A DNA stretch of 64,000 nucleotides, from the NCBI RefSeq assembly GCF_000236805.1, contig NZ_AGFX01000012.1, positions 62,001-126,000 on the forward strand. Direction: 5' to 3'. This document shows positions 1-7,929 of this stretch, one piece after another. Below the pieces are notes generated by a model. The model did not search any database, was not told the DNA's origin, and saw nothing but the letters and a program-made list of their open reading frames with translations. Source of the stretch: Paenibacillus peoriae KCTC 3763 (GTDB lineage: Bacteria; Bacillota; Bacilli; Paenibacillales; Paenibacillaceae). The translations under genes were made by a program, and so were the position numbers. How positions within the stretch are numbered: the stretch's first letter is position 1; each line of letters begins with the position of its first letter.

Positions 1-171
1 CGGCAACATCACATCCAAAATGATGATATCCCATGTGTGTGCCAACGCTTTTTCCAATCCTTCTTTGCCCGTCTGGGCGATTTCAACTGCATATCCTTCG
101 TGAGATAATTCCAATTGGAGTAGTCTGGATATCTTCTCTTCGTCATCAATGATCAGCACCGATTTTTTCAC
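1..171 (-). CDS. Response regulator, receiver domain (5' part only)
   Basis: Only the first 57 codons are inside the window; the gene runs off the left edge. The GTG start (169-171) has a GGTGG-type ribosome site just upstream. The protein begins VKKSVLIIDDEEK, with the paired acidic residues of a receiver domain (Asp9/Asp10), and continues to ILDVMLP, where Asp53 is the expected phospho-acceptor. This is the N-terminus of a two-component response regulator, probably OmpR or NarL type. The output domain and partner kinase are not visible, so no pathway can be given. It diverges from the BcrC-type gene, which in other Firmicutes is often under cell-envelope stress control; a link here is only inference. 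Confidence 0.85.
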   Translation of the reverse strand, partial: MKKSVLIIDDEEKISRLLQLELSHEGYAVEIAQTGKEGLEKALAHTWDIIILDVMLP

Positions 172-317
172 GACAAAACCACCTATTTTCTATAGAAAAA
201 CTAAATGAGTATTGGAATAGCCATTGAATTTTTATTTGATTTTAAGCTTTAATTGGTTGGGAAGCTCTATAATATAATTTTGTAATTCATTTTTTGATGT
301 TAAGGAGTAATTTATTC
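172..317. promoter_or_regulatory. Divergent intergenic region, response regulator / bcrC-like gene
   Basis: This region separates two divergent genes. A TATAAT hexamer at 268-273 could be the -10 of the rightward gene, but no convincing -35 lies 17 bases upstream. The ribosome site AAGGAG (302-307) is 10 bases before the ATG at 318. I see no terminator or other RNA structure. Confidence 0.35.
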
Positions 318-968
318 ATGCTAATTAATGTAGATTATGCTTTATTTCACTGGATCAATGAACTGGCTAATCACCTCTCCATTTTAAATGGAATCATGCG
401 CTTCTTGGCTCAATATGCACCCTATTTGTTTGGGTTGGCTTTGCTGGTTTACTGGTTCTCCTTTAAAATGCCACATCGGATGATGGTTATAGAAGCTGTT
501 GTTACGGCTGGTGTTGGCTTTGCTATCAGTTGGGGCCTAGGACATTTGTTTTACAGAGATCGGCCTTTCGTCGGTCATGATGTCATTCAGCTAATCCACC
601 ATGATGCCAACGCTTCATTTCCGAGTAATCATGCGCTTGGAGCCATTGCTGTGGCTACAGTTTTTTGGCTTCATCGTCAAAAATATCGCGTGCTTTGGGT
701 TATCCTGGCTGTGCTCATTGCCGTATCCCGAGTCTGGACCGGTGTTCATTATCCTTCGGATATTTTGGCAGGTGCGGTCATTGGAGCAGGCTGCGCTGTC
801 GGCATTCATACCTTCATACGAAATCGGAAGCTTCCTGGTATTTTCATACAGGCCGCTATTATATTTTATGAACGTTGGGAGCAAAAACTGGGGCTCAAGC
901 CTGCCGTACAGGCCAGAACTCATATTACCGCCCCCACTTCCTCTGCCCAAATGAAAAGCAGACGCTAA
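318..968 (+). CDS. bcrC: PAP2-family undecaprenyl-diphosphatase, BcrC-like
   Basis: Predicted membrane phosphatase that recycles undecaprenyl diphosphate to the monophosphate carrier of peptidoglycan synthesis; BcrC homologues give bacitracin tolerance. The 216-residue protein has several hydrophobic segments and the three PAP2 motifs: YRDRPF, FPSNHA (catalytic His) and SRVWTGVHYPSD. Overall layout matches Bacillus BcrC. The longer ORF from 294 contains the ribosome site AAGGAG itself, so ATG 318 is the better start. The gene converges with a second PAP2 gene and shares a terminator whose loop contains its stop codon. The exact substrate is inferred from family resemblance; a general PAP2 lipid phosphatase remains possible. 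Confidence 0.8.
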   Translation: MLINVDYALFHWINELANHLSILNGIMRFLAQYAPYLFGLALLVYWFSFKMPHRMMVIEAVVTAGVGFAISWGLGHLFYRDRPFVGHDVIQLIHHDANASFPSNHALGAIAVATVFWLHRQKYRVLWVILAVLIAVSRVWTGVHYPSDILAGAVIGAGCAVGIHTFIRNRKLPGIFIQAAIIFYERWEQKLGLKPAVQARTHITAPTSSAQMKSRR

Positions 969-983
969 TGCGTCTGCTTTTTT
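955..983. terminator. Bidirectional intrinsic terminator between two PAP2 genes
   Basis: Perfect 11-bp stem AAAGCAGACGC (955-965) / GCGTCTGCTTT (970-980) with loop TAAT (966-969). A T-run follows on the plus strand and TTTTC on the minus strand. The loop supplies the TAA stop of the plus-strand gene. Confidence 0.85.
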
Positions 984-1007
984 ATAATTCATGGCCTGCG
1001 TCACTAA

Positions 1008-1679
1008 CTACGCTGTCGATTTAGAGCGAAGTGACGGCTTTCGTTCTTCATATCGCTGATAAAACCAAACACAGGCCGCCATCCAGCAACCACTCATAAA
1101 ATAGCCGCCCAGAACATCGCTTGGATAATGCACGCCCAAATAAATACGGCTTGTCCCGATCGCTATAATCAGCAGGCTGCTGAGCACGATCAGCAGAATA
1201 CGGCCTAGCCTGAAAGGAACATGCTTCCACACTAAAAAGGTCAGCGCCGCATACATACTGAAGGCAGTCATGGAATGTCCGCTTGGAAAGCTGTATCCAT
1301 TCGCTTCAATAATGCGATTAATTTCCGGACGCGCACGGTGAAAAAGCAACTTTAATACCGTATTCAGCAACACCGTACCCAGCACAGCAATTGCTAAAAA
1401 CAGCAGCTCTCTACGGTGTCCCAATACTCTGTACAGCACAAACATAGAGATTAAAATAATGATCACAACCGGAATCCCGCTGCCGATCAGGGTGAAAAAT
1501 TTCATTATACGAGTCATTGCTGGTGACTCCAGCTGTTGAATATCCGTAATAATCTTGTAGTCAAAATGCCGCACCTGATGGTCGCTGACCCATAATGCGA
1601 TTAAAGTAAAACCGAGCGCACATACTATACATGTGAGTAGGGCCAAGGAGATGGGCAGCTTAGTTGATGATTGTTTCAT
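1008..1679 (-). CDS. PAP2-family membrane phosphatase
   Basis: A second phosphatidic-acid-phosphatase-type protein of 223 residues with about six hydrophobic segments. It carries the full PAP2 signature: KLLFHRARP, SFPSGHSMTAF (catalytic His) and SRIYLGVHYPSD. It resembles PgpB/YodM-type phosphatases acting on undecaprenyl diphosphate or phosphatidylglycerol phosphate; the substrate cannot be told from sequence. The ORF is open from a GTG at 1727, but ATG 1679 is preceded by GGAGGA about 11 bases upstream, so this start is chosen. It converges on the BcrC-like gene. Having two PAP2 enzymes side by side suggests redundant lipid-carrier recycling, which is inference. Confidence 0.8.
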   Translation of the reverse strand: MKQSSTKLPISLALLTCIVCALGFTLIALWVSDHQVRHFDYKIITDIQQLESPAMTRIMKFFTLIGSGIPVVIIILISMFVLYRVLGHRRELLFLAIAVLGTVLLNTVLKLLFHRARPEINRIIEANGYSFPSGHSMTAFSMYAALTFLVWKHVPFRLGRILLIVLSSLLIIAIGTSRIYLGVHYPSDVLGGYFMSGCWMAACVWFYQRYEERKPSLRSKSTA

Positions 1680-1754
1680 ATCTTGTTGGTCCTCCGTGAT
1701 GTCGTTTCGTGTTTTTACTGTACACACCTTTCTTTCATAATTTCACCCAAAGAA

Positions 1755-2531
1755 TCAACTTTTATCGTAAAGCATGCTCAGCTTTTTTGCAAAAGAACGC
1801 GGAGTCAGTCTGTGATATGAAATCAATTCGCCTTTATAGATCACATGGAACACACCATAAGGTGTCGGGGACAATTCCATCAGCTGTGGTCGATCGTGTA
1901 TATACATAATTTCAGGCTGTATGCCCACACTCTCTGCCGCTTCAATCACATTTTGCGCGGCAATCTCCAAATAGGGGCATTGATGAGTACGCAAGATCGT
2001 CAAGCCTTCACTAAAGCGCTCCAGCCGCTGCGTCCAGTTATTTGGAAAATAAGGATCAGAATGGTCACTATTAAGCTTATAAACATACAACTGAAAAGAA
2101 TAAGGCCCATCCTCCACGTGCTGAAACCCGTTTTTTAGAAAAATGTCGGGGCCTGGCGCCCACGATGTATCGGTGTTGGTAATGACAGCGACTCCTTTTT
2201 TGCCCAATCTGACAGCGTCCTCAATACAACGCTGAATAAGTTGGGAGCCCAGCCCCAAGCCAGTTATCCCCATCCATAAGCAATGAATTACAAGATATCC
2301 ATCCGCATGAACGGCTCTCCAGGCCTGTTCACCCCGTGCGTACTCTATAAATCCGGCTGGTTTGTTGTCTTTTCTTATCTGTATATAAGTCAAACCTTGG
2401 GAAAATTCATTTTCTGTCCAATTCAGCTTTTGCACATACCCCGGTGCTTTTTGCATGCTTCTCATGCAATAGCAGCCATCTTCTCTGATTTGATTTTCGT
2501 ACCATCCAATGGACTTGGTTGAATTGTTCAT
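1755..2531 (-). CDS. GNAT acetyltransferase with YoaP-like C-terminal domain
   Basis: A 258-residue two-domain protein. The N-terminal half is a GNAT fold, with the acetyl-CoA loop region GITGLGLGSQLIQRC and a following FLKNGFQ segment. The C-terminal half (about residues 180-258) looks like the thioredoxin-like domain of Bacillus YoaP, including TILRTHQCPY and a late SYHRLTP. Family members are annotated as N-acetyltransferases; the substrate is unknown. The ORF extends upstream to 2579 without a ribosome site, whereas ATG 2531 follows GGGAGAGG with a short spacer, so the shorter form is chosen. No operon partner is evident. Confidence 0.7.
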   Translation of the reverse strand: MNNSTKSIGWYENQIREDGCYCMRSMQKAPGYVQKLNWTENEFSQGLTYIQIRKDNKPAGFIEYARGEQAWRAVHADGYLVIHCLWMGITGLGLGSQLIQRCIEDAVRLGKKGVAVITNTDTSWAPGPDIFLKNGFQHVEDGPYSFQLYVYKLNSDHSDPYFPNNWTQRLERFSEGLTILRTHQCPYLEIAAQNVIEAAESVGIQPEIMYIHDRPQLMELSPTPYGVFHVIYKGELISYHRLTPRSFAKKLSMLYDKS

Positions 2532-2654
2532 ATCGCCTCTCCCAACATTAAGAATTAGCTTATCCAATAAGGATTTCATAATGACTAAAATAGCGCAAGT
2601 TCATTGTGCACAATAAGCATAGAACTTTGAACCGATCTCGCAAAAAGAAGCAAC

Positions 2655-2692
2655 AAAAAAATACCACTCAAGCCCTATAACGGCTCGAATGG
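2655..2692 (-). terminator. Intrinsic terminator downstream of yidC
   Basis: On the minus strand an 11-bp stem with two G-U pairs (2682-2692 with 2664-2674) is followed by a run of seven T (2655-2661). It lies 58 bases after the yidC stop and closes the leader-yidC transcript. Confidence 0.8.
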
Positions 2693-2749
2693 CATCCTGT
2701 CATTACACATGACATACTAGAAACGAAATTATAATATTGAGTCTTCTTT

Positions 2750-3583
2750 TTAGGTCGGTGTAACTTCTCCAAGCTTGGCCTTACTCTCTGCTTCCTCGGT
2801 TGGATAACGTTTACGGAACCATAGCGACTGAAGCAGCAAGAAGGTGCCGCTTACTGTCCAGTATAATGGCATGGCTGCAGGGGCACTAAAGGAAAAGACC
2901 GCCATCATGATGGGGGAAAGGTATCCCATAATGGCAAACTGCTTGCGCTGCTCTGCCGTCATTTGAGACTGAGAAAGCTTGGCCTGTGCCAAGTAAACAA
3001 TTGCGACGATAATTGACAAAATCCAGTCCGGCTGTCCGAGCCGAAACCAAAGGAAGGAATGAGATGCCAGCTCCGGGGTTAACCGGATGGCAGTGTACAT
3101 GCCACTCAATATCGGGAGCTGAATGAGAATAGGCAAACAGCCGATATTGAGTGGATTGAATTGATGCTCTTTGTAAAGCGACATCATTTCCTGCTGCATA
3201 CTCTGCTGGCTGGCAGCATCCTTCTTATTTTCGTACTTCTTCTTAATTCGGTCCAGGTCGGGCTGCATGGCGCTCATCTTGCGCTTCATTCCCTGCTGGG
3301 CACGTGCTTGACGCATCATTAGCGGCAGTAACGCCAGACGGACAACTAACGTCAGTGTCATGATCGCCAGGCCAAAGCTTCCGCCAAACCATTGCGCCAA
3401 TTGCTGGATGAGCCAAGAAAGCGGGAACACCACATAATGATTAAAAAATCCGGGTGTCTGTGCATTTATCTCTCCAGTACTCGCACCGCAGCCAGACAGC
3501 AGCATGATCACCGCCAACGCTACCATTATTCCTAATATCCGTTCTTTTTTACCCCAAAAGGTGAATCCCTTGAAACGTTTCAT
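2750..3583 (-). CDS. yidC: Membrane protein insertase YidC/Oxa1 family (YidC2-like)
   Basis: A 277-residue lipoprotein-type YidC that inserts proteins into the membrane with or without SecYEG. The N-terminus has a hydrophobic segment ending in the lipobox LLSGC (lipidated Cys32). The conserved 60KD_IMP core follows, with a groove Arg in the first core helix (TLTLVVRLALLPLM), a charged cytoplasmic loop with many Lys/Gln, and later membrane helices ending LYWTVSGTFLLLQSLW. ATG 3583 has AGGAGG five bases upstream, but that site is buried in a hairpin and overlapped by the end of a leader ORF. Translation is therefore probably coupled to leader translation or arrest. Bacilli usually hold two YidC paralogues; this layout suggests the inducible second copy, an inference. 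Confidence 0.92.
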   Translation of the reverse strand: MKRFKGFTFWGKKERILGIMVALAVIMLLSGCGASTGEINAQTPGFFNHYVVFPLSWLIQQLAQWFGGSFGLAIMTLTLVVRLALLPLMMRQARAQQGMKRKMSAMQPDLDRIKKKYENKKDAASQQSMQQEMMSLYKEHQFNPLNIGCLPILIQLPILSGMYTAIRLTPELASHSFLWFRLGQPDWILSIIVAIVYLAQAKLSQSQMTAEQRKQFAIMGYLSPIMMAVFSFSAPAAMPLYWTVSGTFLLLQSLWFRKRYPTEEAESKAKLGEVTPT

Positions 3584-3869
3584 ATGTTCCTCCTCGTTGA
3601 TTGGCTGTACTATCGTTCAACGAGGGGAGACAATCTGATGTGTCTTCATCCGGCGCTTCCTTGCGCCGGATATGGCGTGCCAGTCGGACAGGCATGTCCT
3701 GTCCACGAGCAGATATCGGCATCAGCGAAGAAGCATGCGACCGAACGGCCCCGCCTTCTACCCAGCATTCGGGCACATTGCCGTGCAAATGAGTAAGATA
3801 CGCATAGGTTACGGTACACAGCAAGCCAATTGTAAATAAATAGGGGAGCAGGTCCTGAAGCTCAAACAA
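3549..3869 (-). CDS. Leader ORF upstream of yidC, candidate MifM-like arrest peptide
   Basis: A 106-codon ORF starting at TTG (3867-3869), eight bases after a consensus AAGGAGG (3878-3884), and ending 35 bases inside yidC. Residues 7-28 form one membrane segment (LLPYLFTIGLLCTVTYAYLTHL region). A soluble part follows with an Arg-rich stretch (VRLARHIRRK, residues 61-70) and then an acidic one (PDEDTSD, 73-79). From memory, the Bacillus MifM arrest region also has an IRK motif followed by P..DEED and a Ser. The codons for residues 81-85 form the 5' arm of the hairpin that hides the yidC ribosome site. The proposed role is to monitor insertase activity by nascent-chain stalling. Coding status is well supported by the ribosome site; arrest function is inference. 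Confidence 0.65.
   Translation of the reverse strand: MFELQDLLPYLFTIGLLCTVTYAYLTHLHGNVPECWVEGGAVRSHASSLMPISARGQDMPVRLARHIRRKEAPDEDTSDCLPSLNDSTANQRGGTYETFQGIHLLG
3587..3629 (-). promoter_or_regulatory. Hairpin sequestering the yidC ribosome-binding site
   Basis: Perfect 9-bp inverted repeat, CCTCGTTGA (3592-3600) with TCAACGAGG (3617-3625), separated by 16 bases. It extends by three to four more pairs if T3591 is bulged (3588-3590 with 3626-3628). In the minus-strand RNA the 3' arm contains AGGAGG (3589-3594), the yidC ribosome site, five bases from the ATG. The 5' arm lies inside the leader ORF, so a ribosome paused there would open it. Confidence 0.75.
3648..3704 (-). promoter_or_regulatory. 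Two further hairpins inside the yidC leader ORF
   Basis: A perfect 9-bp stem (3648-3656 with 3663-3671, six-base loop) falls exactly in the codons for HIRRKEAPD. A second 7-bp stem (3686-3692 with 3698-3704) covers the RGQDMPV codons. They could slow ribosomes or compete with the yidC hairpin; function is not established. Confidence 0.45.
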
Positions 3870-3899
3870 GGGATTCACCTCCTTCGGTTTATTGCTACG

Positions 3900-3908
3900 A
3901 TTATAGCA
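3900..3908 (-). promoter_or_regulatory. Extended -10 promoter of the leader-yidC transcript
   Basis: On the minus strand this reads TGCTATAAT, a consensus extended -10. It lies 16 bases upstream of the leader ribosome site. A recognisable -35 at the usual 17-base spacing is weak, which is typical of extended -10 promoters. Confidence 0.6.
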
Positions 3909-4101
3909 CGAAACCGGGTCAACAACTAATCTTTAAATAGAGATACAGGTTGGTTCACAAGCAGCTGATTTCAGTGTTTGGGCTCAAGAAAAGTAAAAAA
4001 CAAATACAGCATGAAACTTTTGGCTTTATTTACAGTCTAATCAAAAGGGAATTTCATGTAAAACCATACTCCCCTACTAACTCCTAAAGGAGCAGACACG
4101 T

Positions 4102-5457
4102 ATGAGAAAAACGATACATAGCTCATTGTTAACAGGATTGGCGGTAACCAGCATTGGGCTGCCCCTGATCTTTGGTGGATTTGCTGAAAAAGCAAGTGCC
4201 GAGCAATCTGCCGTCTCAATGAGCAACTTAGCTTATAGCAGCTCAATCCAAGCACCTGTGATCAAGCCTTCCTGGTCATTTCCCGTTATCCCAATCGATA
4301 GAAATCAGTATTCAGAGCAGGCGGTTGCAGTCGCGGAAAACGGTAAGGTGTTCGCAATTGATTCTAACCACAGACTGGTTGCTCTAGAGGGCAGCTCGGG
4401 CCGGAAATTGTGGCAATATGGTGATCAGCTTACCCCTGTTTTGATTCATAGCAATGGCACCATCTACGGAATGACACAGAACGGCTCCATCTATGCCGTT
4501 ACAGAATCAGGCAAGAAAGTATGGACCACTTCGTTAGGATTTACGAAGGCAGGTAATATTTATCGAATCGGCTCTACAGTATACATTACACAGTCGGAGC
4601 AAACGGCTGCTGTCGATGCTGCCAGCGGCAAACTCAAATGGAAAATCAGTGAGGATAAGGACTCATACCATGGTCTGAACGACCTAATGGAGACTGATGG
4701 TGTCCTTATCCGCAATTATAACGTACAGGGCAGCCTGACCTTTGAACAGATCAATGCCTATGACGCTAAAACCGGCAAAAAGCTTTGGGAAAGCTTCAGA
4801 AATTCCTTTCCACTGGCCGTTAAAGACGGGGTGGTCTACTCTCTTGCCAATACGTTTATGATGGATGATGATCCGGTAAATCGAAAAGTTACGATATCAC
4901 AGTACGACCTCAAGACAGGTGAATCCAAAGGAGATCGTCAGTACCGATGGACCGAAGCTGAAAATAAAGATGGCACTTTCCAATCTGGAGGCATATATGG
5001 TTCTGCTTTTTTGTACGGTAAAGACCTTTATGTCTTTCAGGGAAAGGCGCTGGCTTCCTATGACTTCTGGAACTACAAGCCAGACAGCAAGCCTGCTCGC
5101 AAGTGGTCGCAAGAAGGCTATGATCAGCTTATCCCTTTATATTCCATTCATGAAGGCCGCATCTTCTATCAAGATTTTAGTCAAGGCGGACTGACTGCCA
5201 TGAAGCTGGCCTCCGGGCAATTCATCCATTACGGTGGTGATAATCCGATCATTCAAGCTGACGTGTTTGGCAAAGGTGTGTACGTCGGGCAATCAGATGG
5301 CGTATTTCACGGCTATGACCTGATGACCTTGAAGCCCGTGTTTACTGTCAACACAGGCTCACGCTCCTTCGGTCCAACGCTCAAATCCGGCGGGATGATA
5401 TTTATTCAAAGCGGCAACCGTCTGCTTGCCGTCAAGCTCCCTGCTTCTCTAAAATAA
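4102..5457 (+). CDS. Secreted PQQ-type beta-propeller protein
   Basis: A 451-residue exported protein of unknown function. A classic signal peptide (positive MRKTIHS, hydrophobic core, cleavage near AEKASA|EQ) is followed by repeated blades of the PQQ/BamB type. Each blade has the pattern V.A....G.VFA.....LVAL....G...W, seen around residues 80-110, 130-150, 165-185 and 215-235, with related units to the C-terminus. There is no lipobox and no catalytic motif. Such propellers usually act as binding scaffolds; PQQ binding is not implied. AAAGGAG (4086-4092) is nine bases before ATG. The gene stands alone, diverging from leader-yidC and converging on nadA. Confidence 0.8.
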   Translation: MRKTIHSSLLTGLAVTSIGLPLIFGGFAEKASAEQSAVSMSNLAYSSSIQAPVIKPSWSFPVIPIDRNQYSEQAVAVAENGKVFAIDSNHRLVALEGSSGRKLWQYGDQLTPVLIHSNGTIYGMTQNGSIYAVTESGKKVWTTSLGFTKAGNIYRIGSTVYITQSEQTAAVDAASGKLKWKISEDKDSYHGLNDLMETDGVLIRNYNVQGSLTFEQINAYDAKTGKKLWESFRNSFPLAVKDGVVYSLANTFMMDDDPVNRKVTISQYDLKTGESKGDRQYRWTEAENKDGTFQSGGIYGSAFLYGKDLYVFQGKALASYDFWNYKPDSKPARKWSQEGYDQLIPLYSIHEGRIFYQDFSQGGLTAMKLASGQFIHYGGDNPIIQADVFGKGVYVGQSDGVFHGYDLMTLKPVFTVNTGSRSFGPTLKSGGMIFIQSGNRLLAVKLPASLK

Positions 5458-5498
5458 GCCCACAGATTCCAGAAGAATCTCGCTGGAACGGCAAAAGC

Positions 5499-6605
5499 TT
5501 AACGAATAGCCAGCATGCGATTCAGCGCCAGTACAGCCTCCTGTCTGACCTGCTCATCCACACGGATCACACCCACAGGCTCTCCCTGATCCATTTGCTC
5601 CAATGCCCATAGCAGATGTGGAAGATCGATCCGATTCATGGTCAGGCAAGGACACATATCGGGATTGAGCGATTCGATCTGCTGTTCAGGGTACTGCTGC
5701 TTGATTCGTTGCACGAGATTCATCTCTGTGCCAACGGCCCATCGGGTCCCCGGTTCTGCCGCACGGATTGTATCGATAATGAATTTGGTGGAGCCTGCGC
5801 AATCTGCGAGCTGTACGACCTCATAAGAGCATTCGGGGTGAACGATGACCCGGATGCTCTTGTCACGCTCGCGGACGCTGCGAATATGATCTACTGTAAA
5901 TTTTTCATGCACAGAGCAATGCCCTTTCCATAAAATAATTTTCACAGTCGCCGGGTCGCTTTCAGTCTCCAGTTGATCAGTCATCGGATTCCATACGGCC
6001 ATTTCATCTAGCGGAATTCCAAGATCGTAGGCTGTATTGCGACCCAAATGCTGATCGGGTAAAAACAAAATACGTTCCTTTTGCTTCAGCGCCCATTCCA
6101 GCACCTGCTTGGCATTGGAAGAGGTCACGGTAGCCCCGCCATGCTGTCCTACAAAGGCTTTGATCTCCGCTGTAGAATTCACATAGGTTAACGGAATAAT
6201 CGTGTCTCCAACAAGCTCCTGTAAATGCTTCCAGGCCCGTTCGGTTTGCTCCATATTGGCCATATCTGCCATCGAACAGCCTGCGCGCATATCCGGCAGT
6301 ATGACCGTTTGCCGGTCGGCAGTCAGCATATCCGCCGTTTCCGCCATAAAATGAACTCCGCAAAACACAATAAATTCCGCTTCCTGATTTTGTGCAGCCA
6401 TTTGGGCAAGCTGTAAAGAATCCCCTGTTATATCAGCAAACTGAATCACTTCATCCTTCTGATAGTGATGGCCCGGAATGAGCAGCTTTGAACCCCATTT
6501 TTGTTTCAGCTCGGCAACGCGACGCTCCATGTCTGCAACTGTCAGTGTCTTATAGCTCCCCGGCATCAGCCCTCGATTTCCTTGTAAAACATCAAGTATA
6601 GACAT
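5499..6605 (-). CDS. nadA: Quinolinate synthase A
   Basis: This [4Fe-4S] enzyme condenses iminoaspartate with dihydroxyacetone phosphate to quinolinate in de novo NAD synthesis. The 368-residue protein has the family motifs [16 protein letters not shown] near residue 44, [12 protein letters not shown] (first cluster Cys), HPECSYEV (second) and [11 protein letters not shown] (third). ATG 6605 follows GGAGGG. It diverges from nadS-nadR, and an inverted repeat of the NiaR type lies between. In Bacillus nadA sits with nadB and nadC; here the neighbour beyond nadA is an unrelated plus-strand gene, so nadB and nadC must be elsewhere or replaced. Confidence 0.95.
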   Translation of the reverse strand: MSILDVLQGNRGLMPGSYKTLTVADMERRVAELKQKWGSKLLIPGHHYQKDEVIQFADITGDSLQLAQMAAQNQEAEFIVFCGVHFMAETADMLTADRQTVILPDMRAGCSMADMANMEQTERAWKHLQELVGDTIIPLTYVNSTAEIKAFVGQHGGATVTSSNAKQVLEWALKQKERILFLPDQHLGRNTAYDLGIPLDEMAVWNPMTDQLETESDPATVKIILWKGHCSVHEKFTVDHIRSVRERDKSIRVIVHPECSYEVVQLADCAGSTKFIIDTIRAAEPGTRWAVGTEMNLVQRIKQQYPEQQIESLNPDMCPCLTMNRIDLPHLLWALEQMDQGEPVGVIRVDEQVRQEAVLALNRMLAIR

Positions 6606-6686
6606 TCCAATCCCTCCATTATCTCTGCGGTCGTCTGTCTTTTGCTTTTATTAACAGACAGCCGATGTGCTATCACGTATATTTAC

Positions 6687-6723
6687 AAGTGTCTTGACAC
6701 TTATATTTACACATGCCTACAAT
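6687..6723 (+). promoter_or_regulatory. NiaR/NadR-type operator overlapping the nadS promoter
   Basis: AAGTGTCTTGACACTT (6687-6702) is a perfect 7-bp inverted repeat around TT, matching the TGTC..GACA core I know for NiaR (YrxA). The TTGACA inside it (6694-6699) is a good -35 for nadS, with TACAAT at 6718-6723 after 18 bases. A bound repressor would block nadS and probably nadA. Direct repeats TATATTTACA flank the palindrome. Confidence 0.75.
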
Positions 6724-6774
6724 AATCTCAAGGATTTTTGTGATGGAATTATTTTTAAACAGGGAGGATTGGCT

Positions 6775-7929
6775 GTGATTTATCTGGACTATGCCGCTTC
6801 CACACCCATGTGTGACGAAGCTTTGAATATGTATAACGCATTAAATAAGGAAATGTTCGGAAATGCCAGCAGCCTTCATGATGCGGGCGGCCAGGCAGCT
6901 TATGCGCTGGATTACAGCAGACAACGGATAGCGAATATGATTGGCGGGCAAAAGGAAGGCGTTTATTTTACAACAGGAGGAACGGAATCCAATATGTTGC
7001 TTGTCCAGTCGATCCTGAACGGATTGCCGCAGCACAAAAAGCATTGGATTATGAGCGCACTGGAGCATCAGTCTATGTACAATCTGGCCACTTTGCTGGA
7101 GCGGCAGGGCTATGAGTTGACAATTGTACAACCGGACAAGGACGGACGAATAACCGGCGAAGCTCTCTTGCCTCACCTCAGAGAAAATACCGGACTCGTA
7201 TCTGTACAACACGCCAATTCGGAAACTGGGCTGATTCAGGATCTTGCTGCCTTGTCTCCCCTACTGCGAGATCGTGGTATTTTGCTGCACAGTGATGCGG
7301 TACAGACCTTTGGGAATATTCCTGTGGATGTAACTGCCATGGGAATAGATGCCCTCTCCGTATCAAGCCATAAGGTGTATGGGCCCAAAGGTGTCGGTGC
7401 TGCATATCTCAAGCCGGGGACCCCATGGCGTCCGGTGTACCCTGATACACTGCATGAAAACGGATTTCGCCCCGGAACGGTTAATGTTCCCGGTATCGCT
7501 GCATTTGTCGCAGCAGCAGAATGGATGACTGAACAAATGGAGCTGCATCAGCAGCGGTATGCTATGTTAAGGCAATATTTTATGACCCAAGTTCAAAATA
7601 AATCCATTCCGTTGCGTTGGGTCGTACAGGAAAGCGGCACAGAAGCAGTGCTCGGTCATATCGTGGGATGTTTTTTTCACGGTTACGAGGGACAATATGT
7701 TATGCTGGAATGTAACCGAGGCGGTGTCTGCATATCTACCGGCAGCGCATGTGCCGCCGGACATCACGAACCTTCGCCTGCCTTACAAGCACTTGGAGCC
7801 TCTGACCGTGAAGCTTTACAATTTATCCGTATTTCTTTCGGAAGGACGACTACAATCGAGGATCTGAATGTATTGGTAGATATTTTGGCAGATTTGGCGC
7901 ATCGACAAGAAAGGAGCTTATCCCATTGA
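6775..7929 (+). CDS. nadS: Cysteine desulfurase NadS (NifS-like)
   Basis: PLP-dependent cysteine desulfurase, 384 residues, thought to supply sulfur for the NadA iron-sulfur cluster. It begins MIYLDYAASTPM, the family start. It carries SSHKVYGPKG with the PLP lysine, and STGSACAAG with the catalytic Cys near the C-terminus, followed by IRISFGRTTT. The ORF is open from 6667, but GTG 6775 has GGGAGG seven bases upstream and gives the canonical N-terminus. It overlaps nadR by two bases, so they form one operon, diverging from nadA with a shared operator. Confidence 0.9.
   Translation: MIYLDYAASTPMCDEALNMYNALNKEMFGNASSLHDAGGQAAYALDYSRQRIANMIGGQKEGVYFTTGGTESNMLLVQSILNGLPQHKKHWIMSALEHQSMYNLATLLERQGYELTIVQPDKDGRITGEALLPHLRENTGLVSVQHANSETGLIQDLAALSPLLRDRGILLHSDAVQTFGNIPVDVTAMGIDALSVSSHKVYGPKGVGAAYLKPGTPWRPVYPDTLHENGFRPGTVNVPGIAAFVAAAEWMTEQMELHQQRYAMLRQYFMTQVQNKSIPLRWVVQESGTEAVLGHIVGCFFHGYEGQYVMLECNRGGVCISTGSACAAGHHEPSPALQALGASDREALQFIRISFGRTTTIEDLNVLVDILADLAHRQERSLSH

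Noticed and set aside
5458-5498. Terminator between the beta-propeller gene and nadA
   Set aside because: TTCCAG/CTGGAA and AGATTC/GAATCT can pair but both stems are short and there is no T-run on either strand.
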